The notes beneath the pieces were generated by a model. That model was not told where the DNA came from, did no database searches, and worked only from the letters and a program-made list of their open reading frames with translations. Positions 9,109 to 18,878 of a DNA stretch of 64,000 nt are shown in pieces. The position numbers and the translations under genes are program-made. Source of the stretch: Nocardioides rotundus. GTDB taxonomy: Bacteria > Actinomycetota > Actinomycetes > Propionibacteriales > Nocardioidaceae. Numbering within the stretch: the stretch's first letter is position 1; each line of letters begins with the position of its first letter. The stretch is from positions 1,317,001 through 1,381,000 of the forward strand of contig NZ_CP082922.1 in the NCBI RefSeq assembly GCF_019931675.1, in the 5' to 3' direction.

Positions 9109-10392
9109 GTGTCGAGTCTCCGTGGGCTGCTCGCCGACACCCGCCCGCTGCGCGAGCCGAACTTCCGGCGGCTGTTCATCGCCTCGGCGGTCTCGGTCCT
9201 CGGGGCGCAGCTGACGGTCGTGGCGGTGCCGGCCCAGATCTACGGCATGACCGGCTCCTCGGCGTACGTCGGCCTCACCGGCATCTTCGGCCTGGTGCCC
9301 CTGCTCGTCTTCGGGCTCTGGGGCGGCTCGCTGGCCGACCACATGGACCGGCGGCGGCTGCTGGCCATCACCACCTGGGGGCTGATCCTCGCCTCCGGGG
9401 CGCTGTGGGTGCAGGCGCTGCTCGGCAACACGAACGTCTGGCTGCTGCTGGGCATCTACGCCTTCCAGCAGGCGTGCTTCGCGGTCAACCACCCGGCGCG
9501 CGGCGCGATCATCCCCCAGCTGGTCTCGCCCGGCCTGCTCCCGGCGGCGAACGCGCTCAACACGACGGTGTTCATGGCCGGCGCGATCGCCGGCCCGCTG
9601 ATCGGCGGCGCGCTGATCCCGGTGATCGGGTACTCCTGGCTCTACCTCGCCGACACCCTGACCTTCTTCGTCACCCTGTGGGCCGTGGTCTCGCTGCCGG
9701 CGATGCCGGTGGATCGTGATCCGGACGCGCCGCCGAGCACGCCGGGACTGCGCTCGGTGTGGGACGGGCTGGTCTACCTCCGCGGCCATCCGGTGCTGCT
9801 GATGTCGTTCGTCCTGGACCTGGTGGCGATGGTGTTCGGCATGCCCCGGGCGCTGGTGCCGGAGATGGCGCACGTCGACTTCGGGGGCCCGCAGGAGGGC
9901 GGGCTCGCCTTCGCGATCCTGTTCGCCGCGATGCCGGTCGGAGCGTTCCTGGGCGGTCTCTTCTCCGGCTGGGTGAGTCGGGTGCACCGGCACGGCCTGG
10001 CCGTCGCGATCGCGATCGGCTGCTGGGGCCTGGCCATGGTCGGGATGGGGCTCGCGGTGACCGCCGCGGACGGGGCGCTGTCGTGGCTGCTGTGGCTCGC
10101 CGCGCTCTTCTTCGTCCTCGGCGGGGTGGCCGACGTGATCTCCGCGTCGTTCCGTACGGCGATGATGCAGACCGCCGCCACCGACGCGATGCGCGGGCGG
10201 ATCCAGGGGGTGTTCCTGGTCGTGGTGGCCGGCGGCCCGAGGGTCGCCGACGTACTCCACGGACTGGTCTCTCCCGTCCTCGGCGCCGGCCCGACGACGG
10301 CTCTGGGCGGCCTCCTCGTCGTCGTTCTCACCGCCCTGCTGGCCCGGCCGAGCACCCCGTTCGTGCGGTACCGGCCGCCGGTGATCGCCTGA
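9109..10392 (+). CDS. MFS exporter, EntS-like
   Basis: The protein has 427 residues with about 12 hydrophobic helices. It begins SSLRGLLADTRPLREPNFRR, the usual cytoplasmic lead of enterobactin-exporter (EntS-like) MFS proteins. The loop GGSLADHMDRRRLL after helix 2 is the MFS motif A. The start is GTG at 9109. Members export siderophores or drugs. A siderophore-interacting protein lies 4 kb away but is not linked as an operon, so the substrate is open. Confidence 0.85.
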   Translation: MSSLRGLLADTRPLREPNFRRLFIASAVSVLGAQLTVVAVPAQIYGMTGSSAYVGLTGIFGLVPLLVFGLWGGSLADHMDRRRLLAITTWGLILASGALWVQALLGNTNVWLLLGIYAFQQACFAVNHPARGAIIPQLVSPGLLPAANALNTTVFMAGAIAGPLIGGALIPVIGYSWLYLADTLTFFVTLWAVVSLPAMPVDRDPDAPPSTPGLRSVWDGLVYLRGHPVLLMSFVLDLVAMVFGMPRALVPEMAHVDFGGPQEGGLAFAILFAAMPVGAFLGGLFSGWVSRVHRHGLAVAIAIGCWGLAMVGMGLAVTAADGALSWLLWLAALFFVLGGVADVISASFRTAMMQTAATDAMRGRIQGVFLVVVAGGPRVADVLHGLVSPVLGAGPTTALGGLLVVVLTALLARPSTPFVRYRPPVIA

Positions 10393-11073
<681 letters not shown>

Positions 11074-11096
11074 CCCGCTCGCTCCCGTCCGTCCTC

Positions 11097-11143
11097 GACC
11101 GTGTGGGTTCGGAGTCATCCGATGACCTCGAACCCACACGGTC
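11097..11143. terminator. Strong hairpin after the rpf gene
   Basis: A perfect 15-bp stem has GACCGTGTGGGTTCG at 11097-11111 and its complement at 11129-11143. The 17-base loop contains a smaller GTCAT/ATGAC inverted repeat. The hairpin lies 24 bases after the rpf stop. There is no T-run, as is common for actinobacterial terminators. Confidence 0.65.
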
Positions 11144-11202
11144 GCCGCGTTTCCCGGGCCGCCGAGCGCTCGCTCCCGTCGCCGGGCACGTAGTGTCGGC
11201 CC

Positions 11203-12222
11203 GTGGCCCTCGACCCCCTCGCCTCCTGGTGGCGGGAGCGGGCCAGCCACGACCACCGGCACGCCGGGCGGGTGATGCTCGGGGTCGCCGTACCCGGCCT
11301 CGTCCTGATCGCCGCCGGTCACCCGGAGCTGATCCTCTACGCCGTGCTCGGCTCGTTCGCCGGGATGTACGGCCGGCTCGAGCAGCCGGCCGAGCGGCTG
11401 CGGCACCAGTTCCACGGCGCCGGGATGGTGGTGACCGGCGTCGCGCTCGGGCTGGCGGTCTCCCACCTGCGCGCCGGCCCCGCGGTGCTGATCCTCACCG
11501 TGACCGCGTTCGCCACCGTCGGCTCGCTGGTCGCGGACCGGCTCCAGCTGCGCCCGGGCGGCCCGTTCTTCGGGATCTTCGCGCTCGGCGCGACCGCCAC
11601 CGTCGGGCCCGAGCTGGTCTCCTGGTGGGTGGCGCTGGCGATCTGTGCCGGATCGGCGGCCTTCGCGCTGTGGCTGGGCATCGCGGCGAGCGGGCTGCGC
11701 ACGGTGTTGCACACGCTGCGCCTGGAGTCTCCGCTGCGACGCAACCGGTTCTCCGCGGGCGCCTTCACCCACGCCTCCCGCTACGCCCTGGCGACCGCGG
11801 CCGCGGGCACCGCCGGGATGCTGCTGGGCGTCGATCACGCGAACTGGGCGATGACGGCGGCCGCCGTACCCCTGGCCGTGGTCACCTCCGGCGACCCGCC
11901 CGACATCCCCGCCGTGCTCCGCCGGGCGCGCGAGCGGGTGAGCGGCACGCTCATCGGTCTGGTCGTGACCGCGCTCGTGCTCGTGCCCGAGCCGAGCGCC
12001 ACCGTCCTGGCGATCGTCGTGATGGTGCTGATGTTCCCCACCGAGCTCTTCATGAGTCGCCGGCACGGCGTCGCGCTCGGCTTTTTCACCCCGCTGATCA
12101 TGATCATGACCGAGCTGGCCGACCCCGCCGACCCGCTCACCATGCTGCTGGCGCGCGGCGTGGACACGCTGATCGGCGTCACCGCGGGCGTCGCGGCCGC
12201 GGTGCTGGTACGGCGACCCTGA
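11203..12222 (+). CDS. FUSC-family membrane protein
   Basis: The 339-residue protein has two hydrophobic blocks of about four to five helices each (residues 20-165 and 190-335). They are separated by a hydrophilic stretch with [41 protein letters not shown] and [16 protein letters not shown], followed by [19 protein letters not shown], are the FUSC (fusaric acid resistance/AaeB-like) signature: a helix pair and an R-x-x-G-T motif. Family members are efflux-type permeases, and the substrate is unknown here. The start is GTG at 11203. Confidence 0.8.
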   Translation: MALDPLASWWRERASHDHRHAGRVMLGVAVPGLVLIAAGHPELILYAVLGSFAGMYGRLEQPAERLRHQFHGAGMVVTGVALGLAVSHLRAGPAVLILTVTAFATVGSLVADRLQLRPGGPFFGIFALGATATVGPELVSWWVALAICAGSAAFALWLGIAASGLRTVLHTLRLESPLRRNRFSAGAFTHASRYALATAAAGTAGMLLGVDHANWAMTAAAVPLAVVTSGDPPDIPAVLRRARERVSGTLIGLVVTALVLVPEPSATVLAIVVMVLMFPTELFMSRRHGVALGFFTPLIMIMTELADPADPLTMLLARGVDTLIGVTAGVAAAVLVRRP

Positions 12223-12223
12223 G

Positions 12224-12249
12224 CCGCCCACCCTGCGGGAGGTGGGCGG
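12224..12249. terminator. Hairpin after the FUSC gene
   Basis: Nine-base perfect arms CCGCCCACC (12224-12232) and GGTGGGCGG (12241-12249) enclose an 8-base loop directly after the stop codon. The stem is all GC except one pair. Confidence 0.6.
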
Positions 12250-12305
12250 GGCTTGCGTCGGCTGACAGCGTGGAGGGACCGACCCCGACCCGAGAGGATC
12301 GCCCC

Positions 12306-13160
12306 ATGGCCTCCAAGAAGCCCGTCCCCGACCGCGCGGAGCACAACGCCTTCTTCCCCTCCGACTACTCGCTCGGCGAGTACGTCCCGCCGACGACCGA
12401 CTTCGACGGCGCCGACCACGACCCGATTACCGGTGGGCCGCGCAAGATCCTGGCCGTCCTCACCGACGAGCGCTACCTGCCGCTCAAGGACGGCAGGTTC
12501 TTCTCCACCGGCAACCACCCCGTGGAGACGTTGCTGCCGCTGATGCACCTCATCGCGGCTGGCTACGACGTGGAGATCGCGACCGTCTCCGGGCACATGG
12601 CCAAGTTCGAGATGTGGGCCTTCCCCGCCGAGGACGAGGCGGTCCAGCAGGCCTACGAGAAGCTGCTGCCCCAGCTGGAGCGGCCCCAGCGACTCGCCGA
12701 CGTGGTGGAGTCGGGCCTGGGCCCGGACTCCGACTACGCCGCGGTGTTCATCCCCGGCGGCCACGGCGCCACCCTCGGCATCCCGGACAGCCCGGATGTG
12801 AAGGCGGCCCTGGACTGGGCGCTGGACAACGACCGCTTCATCATCACCCTGTGCCACGGCCCGGCCGCCCTCCTCGCGGTCGCCGACGAGAGCGGCAAGA
12901 GCCGGCTCGAGGGGTATGAGGTCTGCGTGTTCCCCGACGCGCTGGACAAGGGCGCCAACATCGACATCGGCTATCTCCCCGGGGAGATGCGCTGGCTGGT
13001 CGCCGAGGAGCTCACCGGCCAGGGGTTGAAGGTGCTCAACGACGAGATGACCGGCCAGGTGCACCAGGACCGCCGCCTCCTCACCGGCGACAGCCCGCTG
13101 GCCTCCAACGCCCTCGGCCAGCTGTCGGTCACCGCGCTGCGCGAGGCGTACGGCGACTGA
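12306..13160 (+). CDS. hchA: HchA (Hsp31): glyoxalase III / protein deglycase
   Basis: The 284-residue protein matches E. coli Hsp31 over its whole length: [74 protein letters not shown] and [14 protein letters not shown]. Catalytic residues are C183 in LCHGPA and the acidic partner E74 in HPVET. DJ-1/PfpI-superfamily HchA converts methylglyoxal to lactate without glutathione and has been reported as a deglycase and holding chaperone. An AGAGGA ribosome site lies just before the ATG at 12306. A strong hairpin follows. Confidence 0.93.
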   Translation: MASKKPVPDRAEHNAFFPSDYSLGEYVPPTTDFDGADHDPITGGPRKILAVLTDERYLPLKDGRFFSTGNHPVETLLPLMHLIAAGYDVEIATVSGHMAKFEMWAFPAEDEAVQQAYEKLLPQLERPQRLADVVESGLGPDSDYAAVFIPGGHGATLGIPDSPDVKAALDWALDNDRFIITLCHGPAALLAVADESGKSRLEGYEVCVFPDALDKGANIDIGYLPGEMRWLVAEELTGQGLKVLNDEMTGQVHQDRRLLTGDSPLASNALGQLSVTALREAYGD

Positions 13161-13169
13161 CCCTGCCTC

Positions 13170-13208
13170 CGCTCGACACTGCCCCGCCCAGCGGGGCAGT
13201 GTCGAGCG
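13170..13208. terminator. Strong terminator hairpin after hchA
   Basis: A perfect 18-bp stem (13170-13187 with 13191-13208) has a 3-base CCA loop and is followed by CTTAGGGG. It lies 9 bases after the hchA stop and 42 bases before the stop of the convergent siderophore-interacting protein gene, so it may serve both directions. Confidence 0.75.
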
Positions 13209-13250
13209 CTTAGGGGGTGGGCCCCGATCCGGTGGTCGCGACCGGAAAGG

Positions 13251-14051
13251 TCAGGCGACCTCGTCCTCCATCGCGGTGACGAAGTCCCGCTTCACCTCGC
13301 GCCACGCCTCGTCGGTCATGTGGCGCCGCCAGTAGGGGGAGCAGGACATCTCCGAGCGCTGATAGCCGTGGTCGATCAGCAGGTGCCGCCGGATGCCGCG
13401 GATCTCGTCGGCCTCGCCGTGCACGAACGCGTGCATCCGCCCGCGGGGGAAGGCGATCTCCCGCAGTGAGTCCAGCAGCAGGTCGGCGTCCGACGGCGAG
13501 CCCGTGCGGTGCAGCCAGCGCAGGTCGAGCCGGCCGGGGGAGCGCAGGTCGATCTCGTGCTCAGGCCCGTCGCAGACCAGGCGTACGACGCCCAGCGCCC
13601 CCTCGGGCAGGGCATCGAGCGAGGCCGCGATCGCCGGCAGCGCGGACTCGTCGCCGACCAGCAGATGCCAGTCGGCCTCCGGGTCCGGACGGTAGCCGCC
13701 CGCCGGACCCTCGAAGACCAGCACCGTGCCCTCCCGCGCCGCGGCCGCCCAGGGACCGGCCACGCCCTCGACCCCGTGCACCACGAAGTCCACCTCGAGC
13801 AGGCGCAGCTCGGGGTCCCAGCGGCGCACCGTGTAGCGGCGCCGGGCCGGCCACTGCTCGCGGGGGCGGGAGTCCCGGACCTCGCGCGGGTCGAAGATCT
13901 CGCCGTACTCCGCCCCCGCGGGCGGGATCGCCACGTTGATGTAGGCGTCGGTGGCGTCGACCATGCCGAAGCCGTCGAGCCCCTCGCCGCCCAGGGTGAG
14001 CCGGAGCAGCCCGGGAGTGAGCCAGCGGGTGCCGACCACGCGTCCGTACAC
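13251..14051 (-). CDS. Siderophore-interacting protein (ferric-siderophore reductase)
   Basis: The 266-residue flavoprotein belongs to the SIP/ViuB family. An N-terminal FAD-binding beta-barrel includes RRYTVRRWDPELRLLEVDFV, with an R-x-Y-T-x-R motif for FAD. GPAGGYRPDPEADWHLLVGDE leads into the NAD(P)H-binding domain, and the C-terminus has AFVHGEADEIRGIRRHLL and the SPYWRRHMTDEAWRE ending. Family members reduce iron from ferric siderophores in the cytoplasm. The start is GTG 14051 (MYGRVVGTRW), 12 bases from an iron box, so DtxR/IdeR repression under iron sufficiency is expected. Confidence 0.9.
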   Translation of the reverse strand: MYGRVVGTRWLTPGLLRLTLGGEGLDGFGMVDATDAYINVAIPPAGAEYGEIFDPREVRDSRPREQWPARRRYTVRRWDPELRLLEVDFVVHGVEGVAGPWAAAAREGTVLVFEGPAGGYRPDPEADWHLLVGDESALPAIAASLDALPEGALGVVRLVCDGPEHEIDLRSPGRLDLRWLHRTGSPSDADLLLDSLREIAFPRGRMHAFVHGEADEIRGIRRHLLIDHGYQRSEMSCSPYWRRHMTDEAWREVKRDFVTAMEDEVA

Positions 14052-14062
14052 AAGCGCCTCCT

Positions 14063-14080
14063 AGTTAGGTAAGCCTAACT
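14063..14080. promoter_or_regulatory. DtxR/IdeR-type iron box
   Basis: An 18-base site has perfect 7-base arms AGTTAGG and CCTAACT around TAAG. It matches the actinobacterial iron box TTAGGTTAGGCTAACCTAA at its conserved TTAGG...CTAAC positions. It lies just upstream of the siderophore-interacting protein start and would block its promoter when iron is plentiful. Confidence 0.8.
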
Positions 14081-14157
14081 TTATCTCAGTCGCCCGAACC
14101 GGCCCACGGAGGTCCGCCGATTCGCGGGACGACTAGATATCTGCTGTACTTAGATAC

Positions 14158-14502
14158 ATGAGCGACACAGCGGAGTGGCCGGCGCCCTGGATCCGCGCCG
14201 CCCTCGATCTCGCCGTCCTGGCGAGCCTCACCGACGGGCCGCTGCACGGGTACGCGATCGCCCAGTCGCTGGCGGCCCACGGCTTCGGGCGGCTCAGGGG
14301 CGGCTCGCTCTACCCGGTCCTCAACCGGCTCGAGGAGGCCGGCGACGTCGAGGCGGCGTGGGTCGAGGGCCACGGCGGGCCGGGACGGCGGGAGTACGCG
14401 CTGACCGGCGCCGGCCGCGAGCGGCTGGACCGCGAGCTCGCCTCGTGGCACGCGCTCGGAGAGAGACTGACGACGATGACCAAGGTGGTCGAGCATGCCT
14501 GA
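14158..14502 (+). CDS. PadR-family transcriptional regulator
   Basis: The 114-residue winged-helix protein has LDLAVLASLTDGPLHGYAIA, then GGSLYPVLNRLEEAGDVEAAW and GRREYALTGAGRERLDREL, the full PadR N-terminal domain. The short C-terminal helix ends LTTMTKVVEHA. PadR proteins are usually autorepressors coupled to the gene downstream. The leader contains TAGATATC and TTAGATAC half-sites just before the ATG, which could be its operator. The last 8 bases overlap the next gene, a HAAS-type membrane protein, a common PadR pairing. Confidence 0.88.
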   Translation: MSDTAEWPAPWIRAALDLAVLASLTDGPLHGYAIAQSLAAHGFGRLRGGSLYPVLNRLEEAGDVEAAWVEGHGGPGRREYALTGAGRERLDRELASWHALGERLTTMTKVVEHA

Positions 14503-15517
14503 AGCAACCACGCCGCTGGCGGCGACGATCGATGACTTCGAGACCGCGCGAGGCGTCGAGGCCGACAGCCTCTGGGCCCATGCCGTCTCGTTGTCCCTGC
14601 TGACGCGGGACGTCGACGAGGCCCAGGTCCGCGGGGCCCTGGCGGACGCGCTCGCCCTGGTGGCGGAGACCGGCGAGTCGCCCGAGGAGCTGTTCGGCGA
14701 GCCGCGCGAGCACGCGGACGCGCTCTACGAGACATGGCGCTCCGAGGGGCTTCTCCAGCTGGACCCGGCGATCCTTCGCTGGCGCGAGGTCCCCGCCTCG
14801 GGGCTGGGCTTCGCGGCGTTCTTCGCGCTCCTGTTTCCCCTCGTCCTGCTGATCGGCCGCGAGACCACGATGCGCTGGACGGTCGGTACGGTGCTGCTGC
14901 CCGTCGCCCTCGGGCTGGGGGTGGTCGGCGCGGCCACCGCGTGGGCGTCGTGGAGCCGGCGGGGCGCGATCGTCGGCGCCGTCGGGACAGGCGCGCTGGT
15001 CCTCGGCCTGGCGACCGGGGTCGCCCTGGTGATGTACGGGTCGCAGGACCATCCGTTCGCGACGGCAGGCACCTGGTGGTTCCTGGTGGTGGCCGCGGTC
15101 TGCGCGCTGCTGTCGACGATCTGGCGCCGGTGGCTCGACGCGCATAACGCGACGACCGCCCCGCCCGTCGCCGACGCCGACGAATGGGCGCGCCGCCTCG
15201 CCGGGATCCTGCGGGCGAAGCTGCTGCTCCCCGAGGAGCGGGTGAGCGCCATCGTCGCCGACGCACGCGCGCACGCGACCGAGTCGGGCCGGTCCCTGCA
15301 GGAGGAGTTCGGCACCCCCGAGCAGTACGCCGCCCGCTTCCGCCCCGACGTCGCGCGACGCGGCCGGATGGTCGCCCTGCTCTACGCGGTGCTGGCCGGC
15401 TTCTACGTCGTCATGCTGCTCGACGGCTTCTCCTGGGCCTACCTCGGCCTGGTGCTCGTCTTGGGCGCGCTGGCCGTCGGCGAGCTCCGCCGCTCGCGGC
15501 GGGCCGGCGTGCGCTAG
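14495..15517 (+). CDS. Membrane protein with HAAS-like domains, PadR partner
   Basis: The 340-residue protein has a cytosolic helical N-terminal domain (AQVRGALADALALVAETGES, ELFGEPREHADAL) resembling the HAAS signalling domain found beside PadR genes. Four hydrophobic helices follow (about residues 105-210). A second HAAS-like copy (RLAGILRAKLLLPEERVSAIV, EEFGTPEQYAARF) and two terminal helices complete it. The repeated domain-plus-helices layout suggests internal duplication. It overlaps padR by 8 bases (ATG 14495), so expression is coupled. It probably senses or acts at the membrane, but its function is unknown. Confidence 0.75.
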   Translation: MPEATTPLAATIDDFETARGVEADSLWAHAVSLSLLTRDVDEAQVRGALADALALVAETGESPEELFGEPREHADALYETWRSEGLLQLDPAILRWREVPASGLGFAAFFALLFPLVLLIGRETTMRWTVGTVLLPVALGLGVVGAATAWASWSRRGAIVGAVGTGALVLGLATGVALVMYGSQDHPFATAGTWWFLVVAAVCALLSTIWRRWLDAHNATTAPPVADADEWARRLAGILRAKLLLPEERVSAIVADARAHATESGRSLQEEFGTPEQYAARFRPDVARRGRMVALLYAVLAGFYVVMLLDGFSWAYLGLVLVLGALAVGELRRSRRAGVR

Positions 15518-15521
15518 CCGC

Positions 15522-17036
15522 TCACCCGGCAGTGTTCGTGTAGGGCTGGAGCAACTGGTCGACGGGCGCGTAGTCGTCGGTGAGCACCTGGGCGTCGCCG
15601 ACCCATGCGGCCGTGCCGGCCGGGTCGCGGACGGTCCAGCCGGTGTCCCGGCGGTCCATCGCCGCCCGGATCGCCGCCGGGTCGAGCGGCCGGTCGGAGG
15701 CGATGGCGACCAGGTTGCCGCCGTCGGAGCCGAAGGGGGAGTCGAGCCCGACGTCGCCGGCCTGGCCGGCGATCATCACGTTGTCGAAGACGGCCCGCAT
15801 GGTCGCGACCTCGGCGCGGGCGAACCGCTGCTCGCCGTAGTCGATGAGGTTGGCGACGTAGACGCCGTCGGGTCGCAGGACGCGCCGTACGTCGGCCAGC
15901 GCCTCGCGCGTCGTGAGGTGCCAGGGCACGCTGACCCCGCCGAACGCGTCGCCGACGACGAGGTCGCGGCTGTCGTCGGCGAGGCGGCGCAGGCCGAGCC
16001 GGCCGTCCTCGACGCGTACGTCGACCCCGGGCACGTGGCCGAGCCCGAGCCGCTGCTCGTCGATCCGGACCACGCCGCCGTCGATCTCGGAGACCACGCT
16101 GCGGGTGCCGGGGCGCTCCGCGGCGAGGTAGCGCGGGATCGTCAGTCCGCCCGCGCCGAGGTGGTAGGCGTCGACCGCCTCGCCCTCGGGGAAGGCGGTG
16201 TCGGTGACCGAGGCGATCGCGCGGATGTACTCGAACTCCAGATAGCGCGGGTCGTCCAGGTCGACCGCCGAGTGCCGCAGGTTGTCCAGGACGAGGGTCG
16301 TCGAGCCGTTCGGCGCGGTCTCGACGTTCGCGCAGTGGTACGTCGTCTCCACGTCACAACCGCCCGGGGCGACCGCCGCGGCGAGGCCGCCGGCGCCGAC
16401 GGCGAGCGCGAGTGCCGCCGTACCTCCTCGGGAGCGCGCGGCCCACATCATCGGCAGCGCGGCCAGCACCAGGGTGGCGCCGAGACCGAGGAGGATCGCG
16501 GTGACCGGCACCCGGGAGATGAGCACGAAGCCCGTGACCACGGTGCCGACGATCGCGCCGAGCGTCCCGACGCCGGAGAGCTGTCCGACCACGGTGCCGG
16601 TGCGCTCCAGGCTGTCCAGCCGCAGCTTGGTCGCCATCGGCGTGACCGCCGAGAGCAGCGTGCCGGGCACCATGATGGTGAGCATCGCGGCCGGCAGGAG
16701 CGCGCCGGGCGCGGCCTCGGCCGTGGTGCGCAGCACCGCCGGCGTGAGCGCGACCACGGCGCCGCTGATGCCCAGCGCCGGGCCGATCAGCCGCCGGGGG
16801 CCGGTGAGGTCGGCGATCCGGCCGCCGCCCCACGAGCCGAGCGCGATCGCGGCCAGGGCGATCCCGATGACCAGGGTGCTGGTCTCCAGGGTGAGGCCGA
16901 GGTACGGCGCCAGCAGCCGCAGCGCCACGATCTCCACCACCAGCACCGCCGCCGACGAGCCGAAGACCAGCGCCACCGCCGCCCGGTGGCCGAGCCCCGC
17001 GGGGTCGTCGGGTGTCGGGGTCACGGTGCAGATCAT
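15522..17036 (-). CDS. Membrane-fused spermidine synthase-like protein
   Basis: The 504-residue protein has about seven N-terminal helices (FGSSAAVLVVEIVALRLLAP, then MTIMVPGTLLSAVTPMATKL). A soluble spermidine synthase-like Rossmann domain follows, with VDAYHLGAGGLTIPRYL, VVSEIDGGVVRI and LVVGDAFGGVSVPWHLTT. The aspartates in the EIDGG and VGDAFGG positions match the SpeE fold, so S-adenosyl ligand binding is likely. This fused-MFS/SpeE group is often annotated spermidine synthase, but true polyamine synthesis is unproven for it. The gene ends 5 bases from the convergent HAAS gene. Confidence 0.8.
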   Translation of the reverse strand: MICTVTPTPDDPAGLGHRAAVALVFGSSAAVLVVEIVALRLLAPYLGLTLETSTLVIGIALAAIALGSWGGGRIADLTGPRRLIGPALGISGAVVALTPAVLRTTAEAAPGALLPAAMLTIMVPGTLLSAVTPMATKLRLDSLERTGTVVGQLSGVGTLGAIVGTVVTGFVLISRVPVTAILLGLGATLVLAALPMMWAARSRGGTAALALAVGAGGLAAAVAPGGCDVETTYHCANVETAPNGSTTLVLDNLRHSAVDLDDPRYLEFEYIRAIASVTDTAFPEGEAVDAYHLGAGGLTIPRYLAAERPGTRSVVSEIDGGVVRIDEQRLGLGHVPGVDVRVEDGRLGLRRLADDSRDLVVGDAFGGVSVPWHLTTREALADVRRVLRPDGVYVANLIDYGEQRFARAEVATMRAVFDNVMIAGQAGDVGLDSPFGSDGGNLVAIASDRPLDPAAIRAAMDRRDTGWTVRDPAGTAAWVGDAQVLTDDYAPVDQLLQPYTNTAG

Positions 17037-17203
17037 GGCAGGACGCCGGTGAGTGACTGTCGGTGGTGCGGGGCACGATGCGACTCGTGCGGTGGTACAC
17101 CAAGACGCGTGCCGGGCCTCGACTGCCGTCCCTGGCCCGGTTGCCGCGACGGCACTGGGCTGTGGCGCCGGCGGTCGCCAGACGCGGCTCGCTGGACCGA
17201 ACG

Positions 17204-17779
17204 GTGCTGACGCTGCACACGCTGCAGTCTCCGGCGGCGTACGAGCAGTTGAGGACCAGGGGACGGCTCGTCGCTGACCCCTCGCTGGCCGAGCCGGAGT
17301 TCGTGGAGGCGTATGGCTGGATGCGTCGACAGATGGATGAGCGCATCGGACCTGGCACCGGGATCGTGTGGTTGTGGGCCGGGGTCGGCTATCGCGAGCT
17401 CGCTGCCCTGTGCCGAGGGTGTCGGGGGGAGGTGCTGCTCACGGTCCGGATGCATCGGCGCGACGTACTGCTCAGCGACTTCGGCGACTGGCACAGCGTC
17501 CTCAACCGCAGCCTCGCGATCCCGCCCTTGCCCCACGAGACGTGGGAGGCGTGGGAGGAGCGTTTCGAGCGCACCTACGAGGAGTGGTGGCGTCGGGTCC
17601 AGCCGCATGCGGACGCTCCGCTCTCGACCTGGCCGCCCCCGCTTCGCGCGGAGTTGGAGGCATCGTGGACGGCCGTCTTCGAGGTGTCGTCGGACGGCCG
17701 GGACGGCGCGGGGGGAGTGCAGGCGACGACCACCGTGGTGCGCGTGGAGGACGTCGTCCGGGCAACGCGGATCTGTTGA
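17204..17779 (+). CDS. DUF3841 domain protein
   Basis: From GTG 17204 the product is 191 residues and starts LTLHTLQSPAAYEQLRTRGR, which aligns with the usual DUF3841 N-terminus (a strand followed by x-x-A-Y/W-x-x-L). EAYGWMRRQMDERIG, VLLTVRMHRRDVLLSDFGDW and the final RVEDVVRATRI support the family. The frame is open back to 17063 (ATG at 17078), but that extra part is basic and family-unlike, so the shorter start is preferred. DUF3841 has no established function. Confidence 0.6.
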   Translation: MLTLHTLQSPAAYEQLRTRGRLVADPSLAEPEFVEAYGWMRRQMDERIGPGTGIVWLWAGVGYRELAALCRGCRGEVLLTVRMHRRDVLLSDFGDWHSVLNRSLAIPPLPHETWEAWEERFERTYEEWWRRVQPHADAPLSTWPPPLRAELEASWTAVFEVSSDGRDGAGGVQATTTVVRVEDVVRATRIC

Positions 17780-17886
17780 CCCACCGGGCCCTTCTCACCT
17801 TCGTTGGCCACGCCGCTGGGAGTTCCGGTCGCCGTCGGCGGCCACTACTGTCTGTGTGGACCTCGTGGAAGGCGGGGGAGGCCTGA

Positions 17887-18714
17887 ATGCGGATAGACCT
17901 TCATACCCATTCTCTGCACAGCGACGGCTCGGACGCGCCCCGGAGACTCGTCGAGCTGGCGGTCGACGCGGGCCTCGACGTCGTGGCGTTGACCGACCAC
18001 GACACCGTCGCCGGATGGGAGGAGGCGCGCGCTGCCGGTGAGGAGCTCGGGATCCAGGTCATCCTCGGAGCCGAGTTCTCCACCTCGAACCAGGATCGCG
18101 GTCAGCACCTGCTGGGGTACGGGTTCGACCCGGATCATCGGGGGATCGCCGAGATCCTCCGCAGGGGCGCCTCGGCGCGGGCCGACCGCGCGGACGCTCT
18201 GTTCGAGAGGCTGAGCGACCTCGGCCTGGGTGTCGACCGCGAGTACGTCGTCTCACTCGCCGGCGGCATCCCGAGCCGCAAGCACGTGGCGGCCGGCATG
18301 GTGAGGGCGGGGCATGTCGCGTCGGATGACGAGGCATTCGCGCGCTATCTGAACGAAGGCGGCCCGGCGTACATCCCTCGCTATCGGCCGACGATCGAGG
18401 AGGCCATCCGAGCCATCGGGTCGGCAGGGGGTGTATCGGTCATCGCGCATCCGTGGGACACCCGCCGGGGCGAGGCCGTCACCGAGGCGAGGTTCGCCGC
18501 ACTCGCGGCGTCGGGACTGGACGGGATCGAGGTGGACCACCAGCAGCACTCCGAGGAGGATCGTGCCGCTCTGCGGTCGATCGCCGCCGATCTGAGTCTC
18601 GCGGCCACCGGATCCAGCGACTATCACGGCACCCGGAAGACGAATCACGACCTCGGCTGCCATCTGACGGATCCGGAGGTGGCCGGGGCCCTGCTCGGAC
18701 TCGACCTGACCTGA
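17887..18714 (+). CDS. PHP-domain phosphoesterase
   Basis: The 275-residue product opens RIDLHTHSLHSDGSDAP with metal-binding H7/H9. ALTDHDTVAGWEEA, GAEFST, GGIPSRKHVA, VIAHPWDTRRG and GSSDYHGTRK mark the remaining PHP motifs. It is close to the YciV/RNase AM and 3',5'-nucleoside bisphosphate phosphatase group, which removes the 3' phosphate of pAp-type nucleotides or trims short RNA. The short insert between motifs fits that subgroup. A GGAGGC ribosome site lies just before the ATG. Confidence 0.88.
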   Translation: MRIDLHTHSLHSDGSDAPRRLVELAVDAGLDVVALTDHDTVAGWEEARAAGEELGIQVILGAEFSTSNQDRGQHLLGYGFDPDHRGIAEILRRGASARADRADALFERLSDLGLGVDREYVVSLAGGIPSRKHVAAGMVRAGHVASDDEAFARYLNEGGPAYIPRYRPTIEEAIRAIGSAGGVSVIAHPWDTRRGEAVTEARFAALAASGLDGIEVDHQQHSEEDRAALRSIAADLSLAATGSSDYHGTRKTNHDLGCHLTDPEVAGALLGLDLT

Positions 18715-18878
18715 CCGAGCCCTGTGGGCGAGAAATGGAGTCCAGCAGAACTGTCGGTGCCGCCCACTACGGTCGGTCTGACGGCTCCGGTTCGGGAGCC
18801 TGGGGGCCTTGGGGGGAGGCGCATGCCTGTCGAGCGGGGGCCGTCACCTGAGACTTGTGGATGCAGAGGAGACGAGAG

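Noticed and set aside
7747..10260. Very long leftward open frame of 837 codons
   Set aside because: It is the high-GC antisense shadow of fdhA, the acyl-CoA dehydrogenase and the MFS gene; the translation is His/Arg/Gly/Asp-rich with no domains.
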